From positions 124,001 to 188,000 of the forward strand of contig NZ_BMEM01000005.1 in the NCBI RefSeq assembly GCF_014636495.1: DNA of 64,000 nucleotides, read 5' to 3'. The translations under genes were made by a program, and so were the position numbers. The notes under the pieces are model-generated. The model did not search any database, was not told the origin of the DNA, and was given only the letters and a program-made list of their open reading frames with translations. Numbering within the stretch: position 1 is the stretch's first letter; every line of letters starts with the position of its first letter. This stretch comes from Ornithinimicrobium tianjinense. GTDB taxonomy: Bacteria > Actinomycetota > Actinomycetes > Actinomycetales > Dermatophilaceae. Of this stretch, positions 43,563 through 53,013 are shown piece after piece.

Positions 43563-44126
43563 ATGACCGACGACACCCTGCCCCGGGCCGCCCACGCCGA
43601 AAGCGAGAACGTCGACGTGGCCCGGGTCGAGGAGCTCTTCGAGGATGGCATGGTGGGGGACGTCCTCGCCTGGGAGGTCGGCCTCTCGCTGTGGCACGAC
43701 CGCAGTCTCGACGACGACGAGCGCACGCGTTTCCTCGCAGCGGGCGGCCCGCCGCCGCTCGCGCTCGAGCAGCAGCTGTCCCGGCTGTCCACCCACGTGC
43801 GGCCGCCCGGTCACCTCGAGCGGCTGCGCGCCGTGGTGGAGAACTACTGGCGGGCCATGGACGGGGACCGGGAGGCCCTGCGGTGGATCGAGGCCGCCCT
43901 GGGGCACCCCTCCGGCTCGCTGACCAGGTGCGCCCTCCTCGGCGCCGACGGACTGCCCGTGCCCCCGGCCGACCTGGCGGCGGGGCTCGAGCCCGGCCGC
44001 CTGCCCGACGGCTGGCTCACCGATCCCCGCGGGGTCGACCTCGCCCACGTCTGCCAGATCCCGCACGAGCAGCAGCCGGTGTGGGTGCAGCTGCACGTCG
44101 CGATGGGACGACCGCTCCGCCCCTGA
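43563..44126 (+). CDS. Hypothetical soluble protein (187 aa)
   Basis: The product is rich in acidic residues and helices, with no signal peptide or membrane segment. Segments include VEELFEDGMVGDVLAWEVGL, a helical middle LERLRAVVENYWRAMDGD and a C-terminal PVWVQLHVAMGRPL. I do not recognise a family. A GGAAGGTG site precedes the ATG. It lies 14 bases before the DUF2891 gene and is likely co-transcribed with it. Confidence 0.55.
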   Translation: MTDDTLPRAAHAESENVDVARVEELFEDGMVGDVLAWEVGLSLWHDRSLDDDERTRFLAAGGPPPLALEQQLSRLSTHVRPPGHLERLRAVVENYWRAMDGDREALRWIEAALGHPSGSLTRCALLGADGLPVPPADLAAGLEPGRLPDGWLTDPRGVDLAHVCQIPHEQQPVWVQLHVAMGRPLRP

Positions 44127-44140
44127 GCAGGCCGTGTCTA

Positions 44141-45196
44141 ATGGGGCCCATGGCTCCAACCGCCGCCGTAGACCACCCCACCGCACCCGACCTCGCCGGC
44201 TGGAGCCGCGTGGCCCGGCAGGCGGTGGGCACGGCATACCCCTGGATGCCGGGGCACACGGTCACGGGGCCCGACGACGGGGTCCTGGTCCCCGAGCGGC
44301 TGCACCCGGCCTTCCACGGCTCCCTCGACTGGCACTCGTGCGTGCACATGCTGTGGTCCCTGCTCCGCCTCGTCGACGGGTATGCCGAGGCGCTGGGGGA
44401 CCCCGAACGTGCTGCCGCGGTCGCACTGCTGGGGGAGCGGCTGACCGAGGAGCACGTCGCGGTCGAGGTCGACTACCTGCGCGCCCGGCTCTCCTTCGAG
44501 CGCCCCTACGGCTGGGCCTGGGCCGCCCAGCTCGCCGCCGCCGCGCGCGAGGCCGCCCACCCGGACGCGGCCTCGTGGGCGGTCTCGATCCGGCCCCTCG
44601 CCGACGTGCTCGCGGACCACGTCCTCGCCTGGCTGCCGCGGCAGACCTACCCGGTCCGGCACGGCAAGCACCAGAACGACGCCTTCGCGCTCACCCTGCT
44701 GATCGACGCCTACGACCGTCTCGGTCGCCCGGACGTCGTCGACGCCTGTCGACGGCGCGCCGTGGACTGGTTCGGCGCCGACTCCGAGGCCCCGACCGCG
44801 TGGGAGCCCGGCGGCACCGACTTCCTCTCGCCGGCGCTCACTGAGGCCCTCCTGATGGGGCGGGTGCTCGACCCTGACCGGTATGCCGCGTGGCTGGCCG
44901 GCTTCCTTCCCGGCCTCGGGCGGGGCGGGCACGCCCACCTGCTCGCCGTCCCCGACGTCGTCGACCCGACCGACGGCCAGTACGCCCACCTCCTCGGCCT
45001 CGCGCTCAGCCGAGCGTGGGCGCTGCGCGAGCTGGCGGCATACCCCGGCCTGGACGACGTGGCCGACACCCTGCGGGCGGGCGCCGACGCGCAGGAGGCC
45101 GCGGTCGTCGAGCAGATCACCGACGGCGACTTCATGGCGACGCACTGGCTGGTGTCGTTCGCGCTGCTCGCCCGGGGCGAGCTGCGCCGGGGCTAG
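44141..45196 (+). CDS. DUF2891 domain protein
   Basis: This 351-aa alpha-helical protein has the DUF2891 features HPAFHGSLDWHSCVHMLWSLLRL, YGWAWAAQLAAA, YPVRHGKHQNDAFALTLLIDAY, EPGGTDFLSPALTEALLM and ATHWLVSFALLA. The repeated helices look like an alpha/alpha toroid, as in glycosidase-like folds, but the family has no established function. Starts at 44141 or 44150 are equally possible. Its end overlaps the convergent cell-wall peptidase gene by 4 bases. Confidence 0.82.
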   Translation: MGPMAPTAAVDHPTAPDLAGWSRVARQAVGTAYPWMPGHTVTGPDDGVLVPERLHPAFHGSLDWHSCVHMLWSLLRLVDGYAEALGDPERAAAVALLGERLTEEHVAVEVDYLRARLSFERPYGWAWAAQLAAAAREAAHPDAASWAVSIRPLADVLADHVLAWLPRQTYPVRHGKHQNDAFALTLLIDAYDRLGRPDVVDACRRRAVDWFGADSEAPTAWEPGGTDFLSPALTEALLMGRVLDPDRYAAWLAGFLPGLGRGGHAHLLAVPDVVDPTDGQYAHLLGLALSRAWALRELAAYPGLDDVADTLRAGADAQEAAVVEQITDGDFMATHWLVSFALLARGELRRG

Positions 45197-46254
45197 AACC
45201 GGATCCCGGCCGCGCGGAGGGCCAGGGCCACCGTCGCGTCCGGGACGGCGAGGAAGCCGCCGACGACGCGCACCCAGTCGGGGCCGGTGCTGGCCAGGTG
45301 CCGCCGGACCGGTGCGGGAAGGCCGCCGTCGTCCCGCAGCAGCAGGAAGGTGGCCCCTGTGCGCATGGCGGCCAGCGAGCCGACGGTCTCGTCCGAGGTC
45401 CCGCGGGCCGCGAGGAGCACACCCGAGCCCTGTGGCGGGACGAAGGAGGCTGCCGCGACGGAGGTGGAGAAGCTGGTCGGTCCGGCGATCCTGAACCGCG
45501 CCAGCCGGGCGCGCAGGTCGGCAGCCGTCCCCTCACCGCCCTCCTTGTCCTTGGGTGCCGTGTCCACGGACGGTGCCTTGTCCTTGGCCCCTTTGTCCTT
45601 GGACGCCTTGTTCTTGGCCGCCGTGTCCTTCGCGGCCGCCTGACGGCGCAGGGCCGCGGCCAGCGTCTGACGCATGACGCGGTCCGGGGCGTCGTCGACC
45701 GGCAGGCCGTGGTCGCGCTTGAAGTCCCTGATCGCCTTGCGCGTGTGCGTCTGGCGCAGACCGTCGAGCGTCCCGCTGTAGTAGCGGCGCCCGTTCTTGC
45801 GCCGCAGCTGCCGCAGCCTCTTCTGCACGTCGGTGATCTGCGCGACGGTGAAGCCGCCGTTGGGGCCCTGGAGCGGTCCCAGCATGTGCCCGCCGTCGAC
45901 GTTGTAGTCGAAGTGCAGATGGTCGAAGTGGTTCTCCACGCCCCAGATCACCCGGAAGCCGGCCTTCTTCAGCACCACGGCGAGATCGTCGAGGTGGGCC
46001 TTCTCGAACTCCGACACGGCGACCCCGACCGCGGGATCCTTGCCGACGTCGACCGCCCCGCCCGCCCGCGGGGTGCCGAACCCGCCCCCGGCGTCGACGT
46101 AGTGCGTGGAGTCGCTGCGGTGCGCGTGGCCGTTCGGCGGCGGGTGGCAGAGCCCCGCCCGGACCGTCGAGGGACCGTCGTAGACGTCGTAGCCGAGCCG
46201 GCGCAGCATGACCTCGCGGTCGGCGACGTCGGCGGGTGTCCTGAGGTTGACCAT
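45193..46254 (-). CDS. Cell-wall peptidase with PG-binding and CW_binding_2-like domains
   Basis: This 353-aa protein has an N-terminal zinc D,D-peptidase-like domain. HYVDAGGGFGTPRAGGAVDVGKD and HFDHLHFDYN, about residues 52-120, resemble the metal site of M15/VanY-type or related enzymes. A peptidoglycan-binding domain follows (DVQKRLRQLRRKNGRRYYSG and THTRKAIRDFKRDHGLP), then a Lys/Asp-rich linker, then a C-terminal domain like cell-wall-binding repeat 2 (RIAGPTSFSTSVAAASF, WVRVVGGFLAVPDATV). No signal peptide is visible at the strong ribosome binding site (GGGGAGG), which is unexpected for a wall enzyme. Confidence 0.7.
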   Translation of the reverse strand: MVNLRTPADVADREVMLRRLGYDVYDGPSTVRAGLCHPPPNGHAHRSDSTHYVDAGGGFGTPRAGGAVDVGKDPAVGVAVSEFEKAHLDDLAVVLKKAGFRVIWGVENHFDHLHFDYNVDGGHMLGPLQGPNGGFTVAQITDVQKRLRQLRRKNGRRYYSGTLDGLRQTHTRKAIRDFKRDHGLPVDDAPDRVMRQTLAAALRRQAAAKDTAAKNKASKDKGAKDKAPSVDTAPKDKEGGEGTAADLRARLARFRIAGPTSFSTSVAAASFVPPQGSGVLLAARGTSDETVGSLAAMRTGATFLLLRDDGGLPAPVRRHLASTGPDWVRVVGGFLAVPDATVALALRAAGIRF

Positions 46255-46275
46255 GACCTCCCCTTCCCGAGGAGC

Positions 46276-46323
46276 AGAGGTCTTCTTATGATGCGCTCGC
46301 TCGGCCGTGGGGGGAAGACCTCT
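46276..46323 (-). terminator. Hairpin between SulP and cell-wall peptidase genes
   Basis: AGAGGTCTTC (46276-46285) pairs with GAAGACCTCT (46314-46323) around a 28-base loop, just after the SulP stop and before the next gene on the same strand. Confidence 0.45.
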
Positions 46324-46331
46324 TGCCGTCC

Positions 46332-48119
46332 TCAGACGGTCGGGTCGGGAGGTGGCTCCGGGATACGCAGACCGGGCGGGGCGTGGCCGTGCTGCTGCTC
46401 GTACCAGCGGGCGTACGCCAGCACCGCCGTGGGCAGCGTCGGGAAGACGAGGTCCGGCCCGATCCGCTCGATCAGCCCGGCGCGCTCCAACGGCTGGCGC
46501 AGGTCCTCCTTCACCCGGGCCAGCGCGAGCTGCACGCCCTGGTCGGCCAGCGCCGTGCGCAACGACTCCAGGGCGTCCACCGCGGTGAGGTCGACCTCGG
46601 TGTTGGCCTCGGCGTTGAGCAGGAACCAGTGGACGGGACCCTGCGACTGGGCGTCGGCGAGCGCCGCAAGGGCCCGGGTCCGGAAGTCCGCCGCGTTGGC
46701 GAAGAACAGCGGGGCGTCGTAGCGGTAGACGACCAGGCCCGGCACCTGCACCGCCTGCGGGTGGTCGTCGACGTCGTGCATCCCGGCGTAGCCGGGCACG
46801 TAGCCCAGCACCGCGTCGTGCGCGTGCACGATCCGCCGCAGCAGGTCCAGCACCGACAGCGCGACCGCCGCACCGATCCCCGGCAGCACCCCCAGCACCA
46901 GCACCGCCACCGTGGTCGCCACCGCCAGCACCAGCTCGCTGTCGCGGAAGCCGGCCAGGCGGCGCAGCTCGGCGACGTCGACGAGCCGTGCCGCGGCGAA
47001 GACCACCACGCCGCCCAGCGCCGCGGTGGGGAAGGAGCCGATGAGCGGCCCCAGCCAGAGCAGGGTCGCGACCACGAGCAGCGCCGACACCAGCGAGTGC
47101 ACCTGCGTCCGGCCCCCGCTCGCGTCCGCGATCGCGGTCCGGCTGCCGCTCGAGCTGGCCGGGAAGCCCTGGAACAGCCCGGCGGCGACGTTGGCGGCGC
47201 CCAGCGCCAGCAGCTCCTGGTTGGCCTCGATCCCGTCCCCGCGCCGGTCGGCGAAGGCGCGCGCGGTGAGCACGTTGTCGGAGTAGGCGACCACCGCCAC
47301 CCCCAGCGCAGCCGGCAGCAGCCGCCACAGCTGGACGGAGTCCAGCGACGGCAGCTGCGGTGTCGGCAGGCCGCGCGGCACCTCCCCGACGAGCGCCAGC
47401 CCCGCGCCCGCCCGGCCGAGCAGGTGCACGGCGAGGGCGGCCCCCAGCATGACGATGAGCGGCCCCGGCCACCGTGGGCCCGCACGGTGCAGGGCGACGA
47501 GCGCGAGGAGCGTCGTGGCCGCCAGCCCGAGCGTCGGCAGGTGGACCTCGGGAAGGTGCGTGACGGCATACCCGACCTCGGAGATCACCGAGCCGGAGGG
47601 CACGTCGAGCCCGGTGATCGTGTCCAGCTGGCTGACGACCATGAGCACGGCGATCCCCGCCATGTAGCCGGTGAGCACCGGCTTGGAGAGCAGCTCGGCC
47701 AGCAGACCCAGGCGCAGCAGGTAGCCGACCCCGCAGATGACGCCGACCGCGACCGCCAGCAGCGCCGCGACCTCGCCGTGGTCCACGGCCCCCGCGCCGG
47801 CCGCGACCAGGGCCGCGACACCGGCCGCCGTCATCAGCGCGGTCGTCGACTCGGGCCCCACCGACAGCTGCCGCGAGGAGCCGAGCACGGCGTAGACGAC
47901 GAGCGCCGGGACCACCGTCCACAGGCCGGTGACGGCGGGCAGGCCGGCGACGCGCGCATAGGCCATCACCTGCGGGACGAGGTATGCCGCGACCGTCACC
48001 CCGGCGAGGAGGTCGCCGCGCAGCCAGCCGGCCTGGTAGCCCCGCAGGGTCGCCACGCCCGGCAGCAACCGCTCCCAGCGGGCCTCCGCGCGCTCCGGAC
48101 CGGGCCGGTGCGACGTCAT
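46332..48119 (-). CDS. SulP-family anion permease with STAS domain
   Basis: This 595-aa transporter has a membrane domain of many hydrophobic segments with the SulP signature [24 protein letters not shown] near residue 45, and a cytoplasmic STAS domain from about residue 440 ([33 protein letters not shown]). The family moves sulfate, bicarbonate or other anions. No carbonic anhydrase is next door. The start is the ATG at 48119. It is divergent from nhaA, 107 bases away. Confidence 0.92.
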   Translation of the reverse strand: MTSHRPGPERAEARWERLLPGVATLRGYQAGWLRGDLLAGVTVAAYLVPQVMAYARVAGLPAVTGLWTVVPALVVYAVLGSSRQLSVGPESTTALMTAAGVAALVAAGAGAVDHGEVAALLAVAVGVICGVGYLLRLGLLAELLSKPVLTGYMAGIAVLMVVSQLDTITGLDVPSGSVISEVGYAVTHLPEVHLPTLGLAATTLLALVALHRAGPRWPGPLIVMLGAALAVHLLGRAGAGLALVGEVPRGLPTPQLPSLDSVQLWRLLPAALGVAVVAYSDNVLTARAFADRRGDGIEANQELLALGAANVAAGLFQGFPASSSGSRTAIADASGGRTQVHSLVSALLVVATLLWLGPLIGSFPTAALGGVVVFAAARLVDVAELRRLAGFRDSELVLAVATTVAVLVLGVLPGIGAAVALSVLDLLRRIVHAHDAVLGYVPGYAGMHDVDDHPQAVQVPGLVVYRYDAPLFFANAADFRTRALAALADAQSQGPVHWFLLNAEANTEVDLTAVDALESLRTALADQGVQLALARVKEDLRQPLERAGLIERIGPDLVFPTLPTAVLAYARWYEQQHGHAPPGLRIPEPPPDPTV

Positions 48120-48226
48120 GGTTCATCTTCGGGCCTGCGCGACCGACCGCGCAGCACCTAGGGTGGACCTCGGTGTGCCGGGAAGTCTGGTCGGCTCCTT
48201 GTCCAGCAACCCCTCAGGAGCCGACC

Positions 48227-49624
48227 ATGAGCACCTCGTCCACACCACCGCCCACCTCCCCGCAGTCCACCCCGCCCACCCCGCCCACCCCGTCGAGGAC
48301 CGCCCTGGGTCGGCCCGCGTGGTCAGAGGTCGTCCGCGTCGGCGACCTGCTCCGCAAGGAGACCGTCGGCGGCATCCTCCTCGTCCTCGCCGCCGTCCTG
48401 GCGATCGCCTGGGCCAACTCGCCGTGGGCAGGGTCCTACGTGGCGCTGCGGGAGACCGAGGTGGGCTACGAGCCGTGGCACCTGCGGCTGAGCCTGGGCG
48501 CGTGGGCCGCCGACGGGCTGCTGGCGGTCTTCTTCTTCATGGTCGGCCTGGAGCTCAAGCGCGAGGTGATGATCGGCTCGCTGCGCCGTCTCGACCGGGC
48601 CGTGGTGCCGGTCGCCGCCGCCGCGGGTGGCGTGCTCGTGCCCGCCCTGATCTACGCCGCCGTCAACGCCCGCAGCCCGGAGCTGCTCGTCGGCTGGGCG
48701 ATCCCGACGGCGACCGACATCGCCTTCGCGGTCGCGGTGCTGGCGATCATCGGGTCCGCCCTGCCGCCGGCGCTGCGCATCTTCCTGCTGACCCTGGCCG
48801 TCGTCGACGACCTCATCGCGATCCTCATCATCGCGCTCGTCTACTCCTCGCACCTGGAGCCGGTGATGCTGCTCTGGGGGCTGCTGCCGCTCGCGGTGTT
48901 CGCCCTGCTGGCCCGACGGCAGCGGCTGCTGTTCCGCTACCGCGCGCTGCCGGCCTGGCTGCTGCTCCTGCCGGTCGGCGCCGTCTTCTGGGCACTCGTC
49001 CACGCCTCCGGCATCCACGCCACCATCGCCGGCGTCGTGCTGGGCCTGGTCGTCCCCGCCCGGGTGCGTGCCGACCGGGGCGAGCCCGACGGCCCCGACG
49101 CCCACGGCCTGGCCGAGCTGCTCGAGCACCGCATCCGGCCGCTGTCCGCCGCCGTCGCGGTCCCCGTCTTCGCCTTCTTCTCCGCCGGGGTCGACGTCGG
49201 GGGTCTCGACGGCCTCCTCACGGCCCTCGGGTCGACGGTGACCATCGGGATCGTCCTGGGGCTCGTGGTCGGCAAGATCGTCGGCATCACCGGCACCACC
49301 TGGTTGGTCACCTCCCTCACCCGCTCCAGCCTCGACCCGTCGCTGCGCTGGGTCGACCTCGTCGGCGTCTCGGCGCTCGCCGGCATCGGCTTCACCGTGT
49401 CGCTGCTGGTCGCCGAGCTGAGCTTCGGGGTCGGCACCGAGCCCGGCGACCACGCGAAGGTGGGCATCTTCGTCGCCTCGCTCCTCGCCGCGGCCCTGGG
49501 CTCGGCGGTCCTCGCCTCCCGCAACGCCACCTACCGCCGGCTCGCGGCCGCCGACGCCGTCGACGCGGACCAGGACGGGGTGCCGGACGTCTACGAGACG
49601 GACGAGCACACCCAGCACGGCTAA
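48227..49624 (+). CDS. nhaA: Na+/H+ antiporter NhaA
   Basis: This 465-aa sodium-proton antiporter keeps pH and sodium balanced. Family motifs are [58 protein letters not shown] and [20 protein letters not shown] with the two ion-binding Asp residues, and the late [21 protein letters not shown]. The N-terminus is a Ser/Thr/Pro tail and the C-terminus is acidic. The ATG has AGGAG upstream. Confidence 0.95.
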   Translation: MSTSSTPPPTSPQSTPPTPPTPSRTALGRPAWSEVVRVGDLLRKETVGGILLVLAAVLAIAWANSPWAGSYVALRETEVGYEPWHLRLSLGAWAADGLLAVFFFMVGLELKREVMIGSLRRLDRAVVPVAAAAGGVLVPALIYAAVNARSPELLVGWAIPTATDIAFAVAVLAIIGSALPPALRIFLLTLAVVDDLIAILIIALVYSSHLEPVMLLWGLLPLAVFALLARRQRLLFRYRALPAWLLLLPVGAVFWALVHASGIHATIAGVVLGLVVPARVRADRGEPDGPDAHGLAELLEHRIRPLSAAVAVPVFAFFSAGVDVGGLDGLLTALGSTVTIGIVLGLVVGKIVGITGTTWLVTSLTRSSLDPSLRWVDLVGVSALAGIGFTVSLLVAELSFGVGTEPGDHAKVGIFVASLLAAALGSAVLASRNATYRRLAAADAVDADQDGVPDVYETDEHTQHG

Positions 49625-49657
49625 CCTGACCACCCCAGCACCACGAGGAGGTCACCC

Positions 49658-50446
49658 GTGCGCCCGCACCACGTCGTCCCGCCGTCGTCGCTGGCGCGCC
49701 GTGACCTGTTCACCGAGAGCGCCCTCGTCCTCGGGGTCAGCCTGGGCGCGTCGGCGGTCTGGGCGGTGCTGTCGATCGTGCGCAAGCTCACCGCCGAGGA
49801 GTCGCTGGCCGCCCAGACGACGCAGATGAACACCAGCGTGACCCCCGACCGGCCCTGGCTCGACCTCGCCTACCAGCTCGCGCACATCGGGCTCGCCCTC
49901 GTGCCGGTGCTCCTCGCGCTCCACCTGCTGGCCCGCGACCTGACCGGCGCTCCCTCCGCCCGTCGCCTGCTCGGCCTGGACCTGCGCCACCCGACCCAGG
50001 ACCTGCTGCACGGGACCGCCCTGGCCGCTGCGATCGGCATACCGGGCCTGCTCCTCTATCTCGGCGCCCGCGCCCTCGACCTCAACACCACCGTCGCGCC
50101 CGCGAACCTCGAGGCCGTCTGGTGGGCAGGGCCGGTGCTCGTCCTGGCGGCGGTGCAGAACGCGGTGCTGGAGGAGGTCGTGATGGTCGGCTACCTCGTC
50201 ACCCGGTGGACCCAGGCGGGCTGGTCGACCGCGTCGATCGTCGTGACGTCGGCGCTGATCCGCGGGACCTACCACGTCTACCAGGGCTTCGGCGCGTTCG
50301 TCGGCAACCTCGCGATGGGCCTGCTGCTCGGGTTCGTGTATGCCCGCACGCGCCGGGTGATGCCGCTCGTCGTCGCCCACGCGCTGCTCGACGTGGTCGC
50401 CTTCCTCGGGTATGCCGCGCTCGCCGGCCGCGTCGACTGGCTCTGA
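49658..50446 (+). CDS. CPBP-family intramembrane metalloprotease-like protein
   Basis: This 262-aa membrane protein has the Abi/CPBP motifs: EE in AVLEEVVMVGYLV (about 168), the His in RGTYHVYQGFGAF (about 206) and AHALLDVVAFL (about 240). The usual EExxxR arginine is replaced: the sequence reads EEVVMVG. Activity may therefore be altered, or the motif may be used differently. Such proteins process prenylated or secreted proteins, or confer immunity to bacteriocins. GTG start with GAGGAGGT. It may be co-transcribed with nhaA. Confidence 0.82.
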   Translation: MRPHHVVPPSSLARRDLFTESALVLGVSLGASAVWAVLSIVRKLTAEESLAAQTTQMNTSVTPDRPWLDLAYQLAHIGLALVPVLLALHLLARDLTGAPSARRLLGLDLRHPTQDLLHGTALAAAIGIPGLLLYLGARALDLNTTVAPANLEAVWWAGPVLVLAAVQNAVLEEVVMVGYLVTRWTQAGWSTASIVVTSALIRGTYHVYQGFGAFVGNLAMGLLLGFVYARTRRVMPLVVAHALLDVVAFLGYAALAGRVDWL

Positions 50447-50553
50447 CTCATAGGTGACGCACAGGCGGGGCTGGGGAGCGGCATACCTGACCGGCGCAGA
50501 GTGGGTCTCAGGTCGCCGCACCAGCGGCGGCACGGACCGAAGGGAAGGCCACT

Positions 50554-51102
50554 GTGAAGACCTCCACCGCAACCATCATGGGCGTCTCGGCGCTCACCGC
50601 GGCGGTCGTCGGCTTCGGCGCCACGGCGCCCAGCCTGGCGACCAACCTCGGGCTCGTCGGCGCGAGCACCACCGACGACTCGAGCAGCACCGACGACTCG
50701 AGCACCTCCGGCGAGGACAGCACGACGGACGGCAGCTGGGGCCCCGGCATGCACGGCCGCATGGGCGCCATGCACGAGCGCATGGGTGACAGGGGCGGGC
50801 ACATGCCAGGCCACATGGGCGGCCCGGGCCAGATGATGGAGACCGCCGCGGAGACGCTCGGCCTCAGCGAGGACGAGCTGCTCACCCAGCTCCAGGACGG
50901 CTCGACGCTCGGCGAGATCGCCGACGCGCAGGGCGTCGACCGGCAGACGCTGGTCGACGCGCTGATGGCCGACCACGAGGAGCGGATCACGCAGATGCTG
51001 GACGAGCAGATGCCGATGATGCACGACCCCTCCGACGACAGCTCGGACGACAGCTCGGACGACGGCTCGGACGACGGCTCGGACGACAGCTCCGACGCCT
51101 GA
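50554..51102 (+). CDS. Exported Met/His-rich and acidic protein
   Basis: This 182-aa protein has an N-terminal hydrophobic segment (MGVSALTAAVVGFGAT), which may be a signal or anchor, a Ser/Thr/Asp linker and a Met/His-rich stretch (about residues 69-93, with MHGRMGAMHERMG and GHMPGHMGG). A helical domain ELGLSEDELLTQLQDG-like (LGLSEDELL, GSTLGEIADAQGVDRQTLVDAL) follows, then a DDSSDDGSDD tail. The Met/His stretch could bind copper or other metals; this is inference. GTG start with GGAAGG. Confidence 0.65.
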   Translation: MKTSTATIMGVSALTAAVVGFGATAPSLATNLGLVGASTTDDSSSTDDSSTSGEDSTTDGSWGPGMHGRMGAMHERMGDRGGHMPGHMGGPGQMMETAAETLGLSEDELLTQLQDGSTLGEIADAQGVDRQTLVDALMADHEERITQMLDEQMPMMHDPSDDSSDDSSDDGSDDGSDDSSDA

Positions 51103-51111
51103 CCGTCCCCT

Positions 51112-51143
51112 ACCGGGTCGTCGGCAGCTGCCGGCGACCCGGT
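51112..51143 (+). terminator. Near-perfect 32-bp palindrome
   Basis: ACCGGGTCGTCGGCAG (51112-51127) and CTGCCGGCGACCCGGT (51128-51143) pair over 16 bp with a single T-G wobble. It follows the Met/His-rich gene and precedes the next. Confidence 0.65.
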
Positions 51144-51185
51144 GGGCTGCCGTGCGCCCCGGCGTCACCTGGCTACTGTGGTCCC

Positions 51186-51521
51186 ATGACCACCACAGTC
51201 ACGCACCGCCCGGCCGAGTCCCGGTTCGTCATCACCGAGGGTGACAGCGACACGGTGATCGGCGAGCTGACCTACGAGACGCACGGCAGCACGGCTGACC
51301 TGCAGCACACGGAGGTCGACCCGGACCGGCGTCACCACGGCCTGGGCGCCCGTCTGGCCGAGGAGGCCCTGCGCACCTTCCGCGCCGACAAGATGCGCGT
51401 GCGCCCCAGCTGCCCCTTCGTCGCCCAGTACATCCAGGACCACCCGGAGTACGCCAACCTCCTCGAGCCGTCCCTCGTCGCCGAGGACGTCGAGGAGGAG
51501 ACCGCGGACTCCCACCGGTGA
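51186..51521 (+). CDS. GNAT-related (YjdJ-type) acetyltransferase
   Basis: This 111-aa protein has the small Gcn5-related N-acetyltransferase-2 layout: GELTYETHGSTADLQHTEVDPDRRHHGLGARLAEEAL and the CPFVAQYIQDHPEYANL tail seen in the family. The RHHGLG segment is the acetyl-CoA loop. Substrate unknown. Its stop overlaps the S4 gene start by 4 bases (GTGA). Confidence 0.88.
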   Translation: MTTTVTHRPAESRFVITEGDSDTVIGELTYETHGSTADLQHTEVDPDRRHHGLGARLAEEALRTFRADKMRVRPSCPFVAQYIQDHPEYANLLEPSLVAEDVEEETADSHR

Positions 51522-51739
51522 GCGAGGTCCAGCAGGTCCCGATCCGCGACGAGTCGATCCGTCTCGGGCAGCTGCTCAAGCTCGCCAACCTCGTCCAGGA
51601 CGGCGCGATGGCGCGCATGGTCGTGGAGAACGGCGAGGTCACGGTCGACGGCCAGACCGTCATGCGCCGGGGCACCCAGATCCGCCCGGGCCAGGTCGTG
51701 GGCTACGCCGGCCAGGAGATCACGCCCGTCCAGGGCTGA
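51518..51739 (+). CDS. S4 RNA-binding domain protein (YbcJ-like)
   Basis: This 73-aa single-domain S4 protein has [47 protein letters not shown], the alphaL motif of RNA-binding S4 domains. It starts at GTG inside the preceding gene's stop. It may bind structured RNA; the function of this small group is unclear. Confidence 0.87.
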   Translation: MSEVQQVPIRDESIRLGQLLKLANLVQDGAMARMVVENGEVTVDGQTVMRRGTQIRPGQVVGYAGQEITPVQG

Positions 51740-51765
51740 CCTGGCCCACGTGCCATGATCGAGGG

Positions 51766-52575
51766 ATGCAGACGCCCCCTGTCGCCCTGACCATCGCCGG
51801 CTCCGAGGCCACCGGAGGAGCCGGTGCCCAGGTGGACCTCAAGACCTTCCAGGAGCACGGGGTCTTCGGCTGCGTGGCGCTGACCTGCATCGTCAGCTTC
51901 GACCCCCAGGCCGACTGGGGCCACCGCTTCGTCCCGGTCGACGCCGGCGTCATCGCCGACCAGCTCGAGGTGATCACGACCGCCTACGGTCCCGAGCAGC
52001 TCGAGGTCGTCAAGATCGGCATGCTCGGCACTCCGGTGACCATCGAGACGGTGGCCGGCGCGCTGCGCGAGCGGGCCTTCGGGCAGGTCGTGCTCGACCC
52101 GGTGCTCATCTGCAAGGGCCAGGAGCCCGGCGCCGCGCTGGACACCGACAACGCCCTCAAGGAGCACGTGCTCCCGCTGGCGACGTTCGTCACGCCCAAC
52201 CACTTCGAGTCGATGTCGCTGGCCGGGATGGAGTCGATCGAGACCGTCGAGGACCTCACCGAGGCGGCGCGACGGATCCACGAGCGCTCCGGTGCCGCGG
52301 TCCTGGCCAAGGGCGGCGTGCACCTGCCCGGCGACGACGCGGTCGACGTGTATGTCGACGCTTACCGCACCGAGATCCTCTCCTCGCCCAAGCTCGGCGG
52401 CGGGGTGCAGGTCGCCGGCGCAGGCTGCACGCTCGCCGCGGCGGTCGCCGCCCGCCTCGCGCTCGGCGACGAGCCCTTCGAGGCCGCGAGGGCGGCCAAG
52501 GAGTTCGTCACCCGCGGCATCGAGGCGCGCCTGAGCAGCGCCGCCCCCTTCGACGTCGTCTGGCAGGGCGCCTGA
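51766..52575 (+). CDS. Pyridoxine/HMP kinase (ThiD/PdxK-like)
   Basis: This 269-aa ribokinase-fold enzyme phosphorylates pyridoxine, pyridoxal or hydroxymethylpyrimidine. Family signatures are [23 protein letters not shown] at the N-terminus, [37 protein letters not shown] and the anion hole [17 protein letters not shown]. Similarity to the Gram-positive PdxK group is stronger than to ThiD, but thiamine synthesis cannot be excluded. Confidence 0.88.
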   Translation: MQTPPVALTIAGSEATGGAGAQVDLKTFQEHGVFGCVALTCIVSFDPQADWGHRFVPVDAGVIADQLEVITTAYGPEQLEVVKIGMLGTPVTIETVAGALRERAFGQVVLDPVLICKGQEPGAALDTDNALKEHVLPLATFVTPNHFESMSLAGMESIETVEDLTEAARRIHERSGAAVLAKGGVHLPGDDAVDVYVDAYRTEILSSPKLGGGVQVAGAGCTLAAAVAARLALGDEPFEAARAAKEFVTRGIEARLSSAAPFDVVWQGA

Positions 52576-52601
52576 GCCCGGCGGTCGCCTAGGCTGCCAC
52601 C

Positions 52602-53003
52602 ATGTCTCTGAGTCCCCGCGGCGCCAGCGTCATCGGCGTCGGGCACCCCGTCAAGGGGTGGCTCATCATGCTCGTCGGGGGCGTGCTGGCGTGGGTGTCG
52701 GGGCAGTCGTGGTCGGTCAACACCGGCTCGGGCGTGGCGTTCCAGCTGATGATGGCGTTCTCGACCCTCGTCATCATGGCCGTCCCCGCGCAGCTCATCG
52801 GCGGCCGGACCGCCCGTGCCTGGGCGCTGGCCCTGGCCGGGATGATGGGGCTCTCCGTCCCGTGGTTCTTCACGCTCGCGGTCGAGCGCCGGGGACAGGA
52901 CCTCTTCCCCGACACCCTGCTCGTGCTGCTCGCGTCCTACACGGTGACGTATGTCGTCGCCCGCCTCACCCGCGCCGCGACGGCGCGCTGGGCCGAGGGC
53001 TGA
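52602..53003 (+). CDS. Hypothetical membrane protein (133 aa)
   Basis: Four hydrophobic segments are visible (GWLIMLVGGVLAWVSG, VAFQLMMAFSTLVIMAVPAQLIG, AWALALAGMMGLSVPWFFTLAV and LLVLLASYTVTYVVARL). No family is recognised. ATG start; no strong ribosome binding site, so it may be coupled to pdxK. It converges on the HisC-like gene 10 bases further. Confidence 0.6.
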   Translation: MSLSPRGASVIGVGHPVKGWLIMLVGGVLAWVSGQSWSVNTGSGVAFQLMMAFSTLVIMAVPAQLIGGRTARAWALALAGMMGLSVPWFFTLAVERRGQDLFPDTLLVLLASYTVTYVVARLTRAATARWAEG

Positions 53004-53013
53004 CCCCGCCGGC

